A DNA stretch of 64,000 bases from Ligula intestinalis (Eukaryota > Platyhelminthes > Cestoda > Diphyllobothriidea > Diphyllobothriidae). Where the stretch lies: the NCBI GenBank assembly GCA_036362985.1, contig JAYGXS010000001.1, positions 53,502,185-53,566,184 of the forward strand, in the 5' to 3' direction. The notes beneath the pieces were generated by a model. That model saw nothing but the letters and a program-made list of their open reading frames with translations, was not told where the DNA came from and made no database searches. Position 1 is the first letter of the stretch; the number at the start of each line of letters is the position of its first letter. Positions 12,779-24,700 of the stretch are shown piece by piece. The translations under genes and the position numbers were made by a program.

Positions 12779-15700
12779 CTAATGTGGAAGAAGATAGAAA
12801 AAAGAAGTTAAAGTCAGAATATTTAAAAATTAATCATCCAGGTGCAAACATTTATTGCATAGAAATGAACCTAAAGGGTTCAAGTACATCCGCTCAGACC
12901 CCTAAACTATTAGGATGTCGTTCTTGAGTTACTTAGGGTGTATTTATTCCATTCACAATAGCATTTCATCCACCCGAGTGTTTACCGTAAGAAACTGATA
13001 AACGTATAATGAACTGCAGGTCACAGTAACCTAATAGCATTCGTATATGACATATCCTTGCTTGTATTGTAAATTTGAAGAATTAACGTGTGACATTTGG
13101 TGGCACCACTCAACACAGTAAATTCATTCTCATTGTATTTACTTATAATTGAACAATGGGTGTTCCAAGTGCTGAAAATAAACTTCATTATTGATCGAAG
13201 GCTGTTAGTCATACTGACTAACAGAATCTACCTCCGTAAATTAATAATTTAACCTTCTATCAAGACTTTAGTTGATTTACAAGAGTCGGTGCATCAGGAA
13301 TGAGGATAATATATGCTGGTGAAAGCTAATCATGTTAATGTTACCTGGACAATTCCGAATCTACTGATGTCATAACCTTTTCTGATCTCTTATTCAACTG
13401 CCCACGGTCAGTGCATTTGAGCAAAATCAACTCTCACAATAAAATTGTCTAGCCGAATCAAATGTGACATGTGAATTGACATGATCCGAGGATGAGAAGA
13501 GCGGCATAATTGGGGTGACTGTTCGCACTTCCAGTGTGCGCATAAGTAAAGAAAAAGGTTCGTTGCTCGCCGGAATTATGGCTTTATTCGTTCGAGCTTG
13601 TGTCCGAGCTCTTACTGGACTCTATCGCTAGCGATAAAAGCAGCAACAAAACCAAGTTGCAGTTATAAGGCGCAAGGAAGAGAGCGGGCTTTTGAAACGG
13701 AGCCGCAATTTTTTTCAGCTCATTATTCGCGTGTAAATTCTCCTATATGTATATCGGTTGGCCTTTTACGCCCATAAAAAACCAAGTTTTTCTCCTCTTT
13801 GTTTATTCAAACTACAACATTGAGGTCATTTGCGCATGACGCTAGCAACGTTTTGAAAGAAGTCCAATTTCGCCTAAAGTGTACAACTCATTCAAGGACG
13901 ATTTTTTGTAATTTTGGTAACTGCAGTTTTCAGTCATTATGCATTGTCTGTGGTCTTCTGGTGTTTCTCGGTTTGTTTGGTTTGGTTACTAACGGCGAAG
14001 GGAAGCGTATCTCTTAAACAACGGGGTCTTCTGTCCGGAGGTGATTATGCAGGGTTCTGTATGCCGGCGCCAAATCGATATGTCGATTGAGTAAGTCCTC
14101 ATCGGAGGCCGGGACTTTGATCAATTTGCGGCATATCTTGCTTCTAGCGCGGGAGAATCATCTTCGTGGCTGCAAAGTTGACCTCCTAATCCGTTTTGCA
14201 GGTGTGGGCAGTCGCTTGTGATAATCCCTCGCCCCATCTTACAGCCAGCTCATGCTTGTGTATGCGTGATCCAAGTATGCGGCTAGTCTGTCCTGTTTAG
14301 TTTCGAGGACGGTTTAGAAGCGGCATGCGATACACTACAGCTGGTTGCTCACTAGCCATCTGTCGTCGATCATGGATTTTAATAACTATGCTACTCATCG
14401 AAGCCTTGGGCCGGTGGCATAGTTCACAATGTACAAAGCTACCACAGTGGTGCTTACGACTGCACATTGGGGAAAATTAATATGTCGTTAAGGCTGCATA
14501 GCTCTTCGCTTTCAGCCTGATCATTTTTTGAAAGCAAACAATGGTTTATTTAATAATCGGCATGCAGTCAATATTGCAACACCTACCTCACCAATGCCTC
14601 GAAGGCGCGGTCTATATTTTCACCGGTTTTTGCACTTATTTGGAAGAAGAGGGCGTCATATTCCTAAAAGTGTGGCACAACCGAGAAAAAGGCAGAAAAT
14701 ACAATGAATTAGTATTTTTGATAAGTCCTAGGCTTTTAATGGTCCAACGAGTGTATGCAAAGTATGAAATTGAAATATTTGGGGTTAATTAATCTCATCA
14801 CAAAAAGTCATCTTTTGAGCTCTCAATGACAAAAAGAGTTTTTTAGCATAGTAAAATACCTTTTAAAGGTTGTTTAAACAAGTTTTTAAAGGTCCACCCC
14901 AAAGGTAGTATACGGTAAAAAACTTGAAGTGTACCCAGTGTGAATAAATGAAAGCTCAACATTAAAAGTAGCTAATTAAAGGTTTAGTTATCTTCTTACT
15001 AGTGTAGTATGGTTATAAATAAATTGCTGGCTTCTTTAAAAGGAATGACCTCTACTTTTTACTCATGCTGGGAGAGCTATTATGAAAGAACTAATAAATA
15101 CGCGACTGGAAAATGAGCTCGTAGTTTAACAATTAGGGCGTTGGAATTCTAACTAACAGGTCACGGATTGACCCCTAGATTTGGCACATAAAACCTGGGG
15201 ATGGTTATGGCTGGCTGATGACGGCCACTAAGCCAGAAGTGGCCATTTCAGTCTCCCTTCTCTTTGACGGTAATTCCTTTCTGCCTTTAATATGCTAACA
15301 ATTGAGCGGCTGCTGGCCCACTTAAGAACGAGCCCGAGGCACGACAGGATGAGCGATATTCATAACCGGCCGATGGGCCCTTACCTAACATATTATAAAT
15401 TCTCAATTGAAAATCGGCAGCGCAACGAGCCCGTAGCGCTGTATTTGGAACACTGGACACCTAACTAGCAGGGTTGCGGGTTCGAGCCTTGGGGGTCGCC
15501 ACCCCTGGGTTTCGGTATGGCTGCCTGATGACGGCTCATTAGCCAGAATTCGCTATTTCAGTTTTCCTTGTCTTTTGTGATTATTGTTATTGTTGTTTTC
15601 AACCTTAAGTTCAAATTTCATCTAAGACGATACTTTTTCAGTTTGCCGTCAGAAACTGTTCACCCTATCTTTGTACATACCATTGTACCCTATTCTCGAG

Positions 15701-18700
15701 ACCCTATTTGTTCGATCTATTCTCCTCCATAACCGTTTCGTTAAAAAATTCACTGTGTTTAGTTAAGTTTTGCCTTTCTTTTACTAAGCATATTTTGAGT
15801 CGCTAGTCCCTCTAGTGCTTTCTGCTGATTTTTTAATTTATTCTCTTTTTAGAAATCAAGATTAATTATTTTTTCATGTGCGACCGCTGTGTTTTTCTGG
15901 CATTCGCACCTACCTTCTTAATTTTTCGTTTCACAGCAGTAGCATTTAGCATCGTTTGTACCAGTAATCATGTAGCAAATATAAGGAGCGTTCACTTTAC
16001 AAATCTTCCCGCCTGGGGTTTTGGCAACGGACTTCCTCATTTTGGGCTTCAGGAGGTGAGAAGTTCTAGAAACCCCGACTTCACAAGAAGTAAAGTCCTC
16101 TTTCTATGTTTCCTTCCACTTATAAATTACATTTTTTCTTTTTTCCTTTGAGGCAGGAAACAACTTTCGGGATAGACAAGGCAATAGTCCCCCCTTATTA
16201 TAAATGACTTTGCGCCAAATTCCAGTGGGTGCTCGGGTTAGGGTTAGAGTGAGAACAGAAGTAGTAGACCACAGTTCTAAGTGCCCGTGGAATTTAGCGC
16301 TTGGCCACCATTCTTTTTTCGCCTAGAAGCTTTTTTTAGCAATTTTGAAAATCGCTGCCAGAAACAAAGTTAACCAACCGAATTGATGCGAAGCAGGAAT
16401 TGAGAAAACTTTTCTCACCTTTGCGAATCTCTCACCGGCCTGAAATGGGACTTTTGAGGGCACATTTTCCGCGAGGAGGTCGAGTTTATTGGCCAAGAGC
16501 ATAACCGGCGTACCAGGGTCAACGCCATCAGCAACACTTTGCATCCAACCTCGCAACTGAAGGAAACTCATTTCGGTGGTGATGTCGTAGACTAAGACAA
16601 CGCCATCGGCTTTTCTAAAATACTGCGTCGTAATGCTCCGGTATCTACAGTCAGAGCGAATGAATCTTGATTAGTGCAGGCAAAGTTTCCTTCTCAAAAG
16701 AGTCGTATTTTGTGCAAACATTGCTCGAATGCTAATACAAGAGATGTTGGCAGAAGGCAAGAATATGTTTGCTTCAACTGAATTACTGCAACGGTTCATT
16801 TACAGTTGGCCGAATTGAAAGAAATTTCTACCTACCTTTCTTGGCCAGCTGTGTCCCAGAGTTGCAAGACTACTGATGCACCATCGACTTTCATGGGCTT
16901 TACCTGTACATCCACGCCTACTGTGGTGGCCATTTGCGAGAAGTTACCGGTGATGAACGTCTGCAAAATCGATGTTTTGCCAACGCCCGAATTTCCTATC
17001 GTGATAACCTTGAAGACACGTTCAGGTCCATTGCCTGACTGAAATAAAAAAACACAAAAATCATCCTCTGTAGGAAGCGTTTATATTATGCATTGCCTGG
17101 GTGCGGCCGAATTTCGAGCGTCTCACAAAAATTTCTGCTCAGTTATCGTGTGAACAAGTGCTCATAGGCAAGGAAAGTAGGGACTTTAAATTCTAATCGT
17201 CTGTCATATTCTTATTGGAGGAACAAATGTTGAAGATTGCATGAGGTTTTTTATCGCAAGCGCAAGTCTCTTAACAAATCGATTTATTTTTCTCAATGCC
17301 GCTTTTACCTCTTACGAATAAAACCAAAATTAAGTGGAGTGACGAAACTTCGCAGTTTTTGCTTATACAAAAAACACATATGGAATGCGAACATACGTCA
17401 CAGTTCGAGAATGTCACAACACCAGTATATTAATTTTGGTGGAAGTTGGGATCGTATCGATGGAAATTATGTAAAAGGACTAAAAAACAAATTTAGAAAA
17501 GAGGAAAAGTAAAATTTTACTTGACCGCTAGTATTTTTTAAGCTTACTGAGTTATGACAAAATCACTCGGTGATAAATGCCATAAGCCAATAAGAACGTC
17601 TGCGCGCCATGAACTAGTGTCAGTGGCAGTAAGCAGGCCACGCACCAGAACAACAGAAAAAACCTCCACGAAATATTTGCTGATTACTTTGCAAAGGTAA
17701 TGAGAGCTATGCAAGTGTTTGTGCCGTTGCTATCGACAGCTCAGATGGTAAAATCAACGCACATATCAGGCACGCTTGCTGAAAATAATGAATAAGAAAT
17801 TGACCTTTGAGATAAGATTTATCAGTATGATGAACAACTCATCACCTTAAATCAGCTCAGTAATCTCAATTATCAATTAATTTTTGGCTTAGTTAAACTA
17901 TATATTAAAAAACTATAAGCATGTATAAAAAGTACGATAACCTTTATCTTTTAAATATGTACAAGATATCTTAATAGAATTTACTACTACTTTATATCTA
18001 AAGACAATGTAAACTCACAGAACTTTTATTAAAGATTTCAGAAAATGTGGCCACAAAAGCTGAAGGTGAATGTGAGAAGTACGCAGGTATCATGTCAACG
18101 TTATTATTAGTGATCAGATAGTAGCAGGTTGTACCTTTCGACAACGAAGAGAACGCTGTTTATTTTGTTTCTTTAAACCCGATTTATATGGTCGGATGTA
18201 CCCAATTTTCGGAATATTTTTTCCCTGTTTGAATAATTTAAAATAAATTCAAGCACAAGTAGAACGTTGTTGCGTGTCTGTTGGAAGATGCTGTGGTGGC
18301 ATTTCTCTAGTAAGTGCCGACTTACTGCAAGAACTACATTGGAGTTTTCGTAATTTAGAAACTTTTGCGGAATTACTGATTACGAGTCAGCTTATTTTGC
18401 AATTACATCTATCGTTGACCTCTAATGTGATGGAGTCCCGCCATTACATAAGGCTTAAGTCCTACAGGATAGTCGGCCACCAGCATTAAAAAGAACGGAT
18501 TTTTCTTTTCTCCAAATGGCAATTTTTGCCTAGGTAAGATGCTTACAAAAGCGCTCAGATCTAAAAGGACACTACCGCCAACAAAATAGTAGAAAACATA
18601 CAAACGCATCTTCCATCGTCGTTGAATGATCATTTGCACCATCCGGAGAAGGTCGGGGACTTCTAAAATAGACCAAATTTTAGTAGAGCATATGAGGATT

Positions 18701-21700
18701 TGTCTTTAGCAAAAGGAATAATTGAGAAGTCTGCCCAAATATTCAACATTTTAGAGGTAAGGTTTGCCTTTTGTATCGCAAACTAAGACAAATTTAATCG
18801 ATTACGCAGCTATGTGTAGCAGGTAAATCAGGAGGGTTTAGAAAAATTATGCCACTATATGAAAGTATGAACATAAAAAAACTTAAGTGTTTTTTCCAGT
18901 TCATACTTTAGTAGTATTGTTCTTAATATGGCATTTTGGATGGAGTAATTATTTTAGTAGGGCATGTTTGATTCAGCAAATTACTGTTTAGCAACCTCAC
19001 TGATTTAACGTTTTCGTGAGTATAGCAATTTGGCTCCACTATAACTGGATGTGGACTACTTAATGATAAAAATGAGCAGATTTTATATTTCTTTTATAAT
19101 GCATGTTAAAGTACGAATGATACAGTGTTTTTTCTACTTCTGTCAATTTAAATTCATTTTCTAAAAAAAACAGACTACCATATTAGTGGGTACTATCTCA
19201 ATGTAGATCTCAAAGCCATGCACTATTGAATTTCAATAGACGAATAATGGGGGTTCAGAGTTCCTTTATTTCTCATGTCCTGCTCCATATGCATATTTAA
19301 ATCTCAAATTTTATTTCTTATGGCAGCAGCTTAAGATACCTCGTTTTCAAGATACTTCATCATTTAGTACTTTGGCATAGTTTATCCAGCAATTCTAGAT
19401 TTATCTCCTCGTGTCTTTTAAGTCAAAACTAATCAGATGGGTGGCGTCATTTCGCATTATTTTTCTCCCAAATCTAGAGATTTAACTTTCTAACCTATTT
19501 GCCCGCATGTACTGTCGCATTTTATTTATCTATTGAATGGCTGGGATTTTGTATGATTTAATTATTTCCAGGGATTTTTTAATTGAAAGCCCTGAGCCCG
19601 TGCTAAATCTAATAGTTTTTATACTGAGAGAAGGTTATTGGCCAACTTTACGCTTTTATGAGTTGAAATATCGGCGGCTGGTGCTTTCCTATAACGTCGT
19701 ACTTATTCTCGCCTTGAACCCCACGAGATGACGCGCTAGCTACTATGGTACATAAGTGGCGCTTTGGAAAAACGGCCTTAGAATGCATTTGAATATATTT
19801 CAAGCACACAAAGCCCGCAAAGTTCGATGTCTTCATGATCATGTTATGCCAAATTCCTATTCGAAAACTGAAAGTCCGTGTCATTATTTCAGCCTCCTAA
19901 AAATTCACGCAGAACATGTTAATGTAGGACTACATGTTGGAGTTGCACACTCATACAAAGTAAGCAATAATGGTCGGAGTCTACGGAGGTTTTTCTAAAA
20001 GTTTTTAATTTCACAGATTGGATGAACGTTAGCAACACAAAGACTGGTTCTTCCAGATTGTTGACTGTCCCATCTAAACAAGTTAAGTGTTCAATGTCAC
20101 GGCGATGGACTTATTTTTTGGACCGTTGGTTGTGAGAAGTGTGGGTCTCTCGCGAGGCCTCGTTCAACTCGTAGTTTGGACTCCCGCTCACACATACAAA
20201 GTGCAGCCACCCCCCAGTTCCGAAGCCTGGTAATGGATCAACTCCAAAAACCAGCCGAAACCGACGGGACAACGAGCTTGTGGCGCAGTTTTCAGTGTGT
20301 TGTATTCCTAACCAACAGGTCGTCGGTTCAAGACTCAGGTGTTGCAGCAACTGGGATTGAGTACGCAAGGCGATGAGGGCCGACAAGCCAGAAATAGTTA
20401 TTCCAGTCCCCTTTGTCTTCGTCAAAGAAAGTGTTCTACTTCTAAAACAGTTATTTGTGCTTTTCCTGCTGTAACCTCAGGTGAGACTGCAGCAGTGTGT
20501 AAGCAACTCAATCAAACAAGCCCGTATTTGCCATACTCGATTGGACTCTCCTTTACTTGAAACCCGACTTTTCCCCTCTACTGAGGACTACTTTCGCAAA
20601 TTCAATTTCAGATACCACTTGGAAAATGCAGTGAAATTATATTGTCACTTCAGGATTACAGTGATTAAAATCTGCAAGTTAAACACTCGTTTAAATTAAA
20701 TGAGTGGGCTCATTTTGATAGTGTACCTTGACTTTGTATGAATTCCTGTGCTTATGAGTAAGAGCAGGTCTTTTTTGATTTGAAGTGTCCTTTTTATTCG
20801 TATAAATATGGTGCAACCGATCGATCAGGATTAATTATATGGCTCCCTAAACAGGACCTTGGAAAAGTAATGCCCCACCCATGTAACAAATGCTAGGAGG
20901 GGCGGCCCTGCCCGACTTGCTTGCAGGCCACCCTAACGACTTGCACTATCAATTTGCCCGCACAACAATGACGATTGCCCTGCGCATAATCTCAGGAAGA
21001 ATACTCATTCTTTAGTGCTAGAATCGAACAGGCGATTCTCAGGAAGCAGTTTAGAAGCAGAACAAGAAGTTTAAATGCCTGACTTCTCCGATTCTGGCTT
21101 CATACCATTATCAGAGGTAACTGCAGAAAAGGTTGCTAAAGGTACAGTTTACGCAGATCTGTAGTCCGTAGTGGCCACACGACCATATGCGTGCTAAAAT
21201 TAACAGCTATCGTGATCACCACCGGTGGTCGTAATTGATGCGATGATGGCTTGGCAGTCCGCGTCCGAGTCATTAAGTGCTGTGAGTTTGTAGCGGTTCC
21301 GCAGCCTACCTCCTCCAAACGCGAGGCGCTCCAGACGTGGCCTCTCGGGGGTGACTTTGGCCGTCCAGTCGCGCGACCCAGCGCGATGGCCGGTGTCTGC
21401 ATGCGAGGCGTACCCTTTGCCCTTTGGCGGCTGGGGCGCACGCGGACTAATCAGCATCCTGAAGCTGACTCACAGAATGCTCGCTCTATTCCCGCACTTC
21501 GGGCCACGCTGCTCCAGCGGAAGGACGTGCGCTCCAAAGTCAAACTACCTCCTGCTAATTCTCCATTCCTCTGTGTACAAAATAAACTATTCCTACTATT
21601 CTGGCCTCCACCGACTTCCTCGCTCCTACGGAACCATGCTCTGAGGATCGCAGTTGCTAGGGTTTAACCCACTTAACCCCCTGTGACAAGTTCCTCATCC

Positions 21701-24700
21701 GTGTTGGATGCTGGGGTGATGCTCACGTGATAATTTGGCTCGCTGTCATCGCTGTTGATGACCCGCGCCCGCCCCATGTAACTGTAGCGTCTAAACAGTG
21801 GTTGTGCTTAAAGCACTAAAATCATTAGGCCAAAATCCCAAGCTGTAGGTAAAAAGCTGAAGGCACCCGTAGGAAGGAGGTATTGTATACAGAACTCCCA
21901 GTTGCTGTCTCAGACGTTTGTTGGTGGACTGAGGGCCTGAGAAACATGATTCGCGCAGTTAGCAACTCATGTGGTTATCATCGCTTGCGAAGATTTGGAA
22001 ATCGTTAAATTTGAAAATACGGCCGGGGGCTGTCGAGTGAGTTGCAACCTGACAGCTAACGTTTTTCCTCTTCACCGCTTCTATGCGCTCAGTCATTGAC
22101 ATCCGTAGGAATCTTCCGGTTTTTTCGACGAAGTTGCGGTGTCCACAACTGCACCAGATCGGTAAAACTACAGCCGTTTCCTGCCGTAGTAATGAGTCTT
22201 TTGGTCTCATGATCAGGCACCTGATGGTTCCATGTGTGCAACTTCAACTCCAAATGGAGCGAGAAGGCGGCTGACTGCTTCCGATAATACTTCCCTTACG
22301 AAAGAGCTCGTCAAATTTTGGGTGGCTTGCATTTGGCCTCTCTTCTCATTTGGGTATGCACTAGTTGACAAACTTGCGCGAGTAATCGTATACTCTAAGC
22401 GCCTGGGGAACGTATTTTAATTCAGCAACTCAGTCTTCCTTTTGTCTGCAAAATCCCTCAACGCACCGGCATAGCGCTCTTACGAAACTGTGTTTATGAC
22501 TAATTAGGTGGTTGTTTATGAAGTTCAGCACTTTTGTAGTGTTGGTTGTTTTCCTAAATACTTTATTTTTAGGTCACCAGGGTCTTTTCGACAAACAGGA
22601 ATCCCGAGAAAAGCAGATTTTTGTTTTCTTCCTTCTCCATCCTTAATTGAAGGTCTGGAAATACGACGTTTAGAATTCCCTTCAAGGTCAGCACCTGATC
22701 CCGTTCGATTAGAATGAAGCCATCATCCACAGACTGAGCGCAAGATTTTGGTATGTGGGTTCGGACTATAAATACTGCGTTTCTGCGGTTATATCTGATG
22801 ATCAATTCTAGCCAGAATCTGAAACGTCGGGTAAATAAACTTCTTGTTCCAGCGATAACATCTTCCACTTCTAAGCCTTCCTTCGTCCCAAGCCTAAAAC
22901 TACTTCTGGTGCAAACCTAAACCACAGCCCTAATCTCAACTCTAGCCCTAAGCTAAACCCCAACCCTACAATTAGCAATAATCTTTACCTTAACTCTGAA
23001 CTTGACCCTCACTACCTAGGCCCTAAGCCTGACCTTAAACTTAACCGCAAACTTCAAACTAACCTTAAACAGACCCTATTTTCCGTGAGATGTAAAGCAT
23101 AGCCTCTTGTACCACGGATGGTTCCTGTGCTTATTTCCTGTTTAGGGAGTCATATAAGTTATCCTTGCCAAACGATCTTTTCCAAACGGCGAACCGTGCT
23201 TATGCAAATATGCAAAATTTTGAATAAAAATCGACAGCAGAAGGTAGAATCGCATACAATATGAAGTAGAAAAAAACTATGCCTGCGTTCATTTTTAAAA
23301 GAAAACTAAACTCCCAAAATTGCTCACTTATCGGTCAAGTTTCCAGTCAAGCTACCAGTAGGCGACCGTTTTCTCCTTGACCCAAAAACGGAGTTATCGG
23401 AGATGTCATCAGTAAATTCATCACCAGCTTCCTCTTCCTCGATTATGCTGCCTTCCCCAGTAGAGCACCGAGCGCCCGTGCTGGTGAAATGGAGAAATCA
23501 TTAAAGTTTTGTGCTATTGCCTGATCTTAAACCATATCCTAGATTAATTGGCTTGGTACTTTTTACTTAGCAGGATAAATATAAGAGAGGATCCTGTTGT
23601 AATATAACTGCTGCGCGTTCCGCCTGGGTCTTGTTACTCATAATGAGGGCCCAAGTAAGCAGTTGCACAGTAAAGATACGCCAATAGCTACTTGATAACT
23701 GAGCTCAATTATGATATGCTGGTGGTGCATATAAAGGTCCAATGGCTTACGACATTGGAGAAAAATAGGTATCCATTGTGGAACCTCGTCGTGCTATAGC
23801 GTTTGTGTGGTGAACGTTTGCAGCGAAGCGATCAGTACGTTCGGCCAAGTTTGGGCGAACTGTATTCATTCGACTGTATCCGTCAACTGTACTCTGGCCC
23901 TGAGCACCGAACTGCATGGCCATGTATAGGGACTCGCCAGTTGAGTCAGAGCGTTGATGCAAGGAACCCCTTCTGAGAAGGCCTTCGTCTCGCTCATCCC
24001 TCAAACGTCGATTGGTCTCCCTAAAAGTGTTTTAAAAGCTTTTTGCAGAAAGTGGAGGAAAAAAACTCATAATTTTGAAGAGTAGCAATTTCCTTCATGG
24101 CTAGAAGTGTGTGTGGGTGAGTAATTCCAAAAGAGGAAAAAGGCTTGCTAATGGAACATGGAGACGTTTTTCGGCCCTTTGCTTCTTCCACCTCTTCTTT
24201 TCCTATCTCCTCGGCTGAATTTTGGAATAGTCACTCATTGGTGAACGTTCACCCGACCGCTAACGGAACTTATCTGTCCCGCTCTGTCTGGTGTCCCGAC
24301 AGGGGCAGGCACTGACAGGTAATATTACTATCAGTCTACGCTACCAGCTACTACGGCTGTCAGGGCCCCTGTTGAGATCCCAGGCAGAGCGGGACAGATG
24401 AGTTCCGTTAGCGGTCGGGTGAACGTTCACCAATGAGTGTCAATATCCCTTAAATAACCTGGCAAGACAACGAGCTCGTGTCTCAATGGTTAGGGTGTTT
24501 GACTCTCATCAAAAAGGTTGCAAGTTCAAGGCTCGAGTGAGACGCTACTTGGGTCTGGATATGATTGGCTGACGACAGATAAGAAGCCAGAAATGGCCAT
24601 TCCAGTTTCCCTTGTCTTTGCCGGTAATGCTATCTGCCTATCTTTTGTAATAGTTTTAAGCGTCTCTTTGACCGATGCAAGATATTGACAAATGTCCATG

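Larger units (their letters stand above)
14664..16418 (-). other. Intron 11 of the Rab gene
   Basis: About 1.75 kb. Carries two SINE-1 copies (15112-15286, 15421-15575) and a short GGGTTAGGGTTAG word near 16233. The frame at 15876-16151 is not coding in my view. Confidence 0.65.
18663..23327 (-). other. Intron 8 of the Rab gene
   Basis: About 4.7 kb. Contains SINE-1 (20263-20428), R-A copy 2, an R-B piece, a Penelope-like remnant and a telomere-like tract. The interval 18663-20260 is AT-rich with nothing recognised. Confidence 0.65.

Noticed and set aside
13600..13660. A possible Cys-rich Rab C-terminus (CCCFYR) on the minus strand
   Set aside because: It lies inside repeat R-C, and the true tail with KKKACCMN was found at 12685-12778 in the right phase.
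21251..21667. 138-codon plus-strand frame with overlapping frames on the other strand
   Set aside because: It lies in repeat R-A; the frame is not kept in the other copies.
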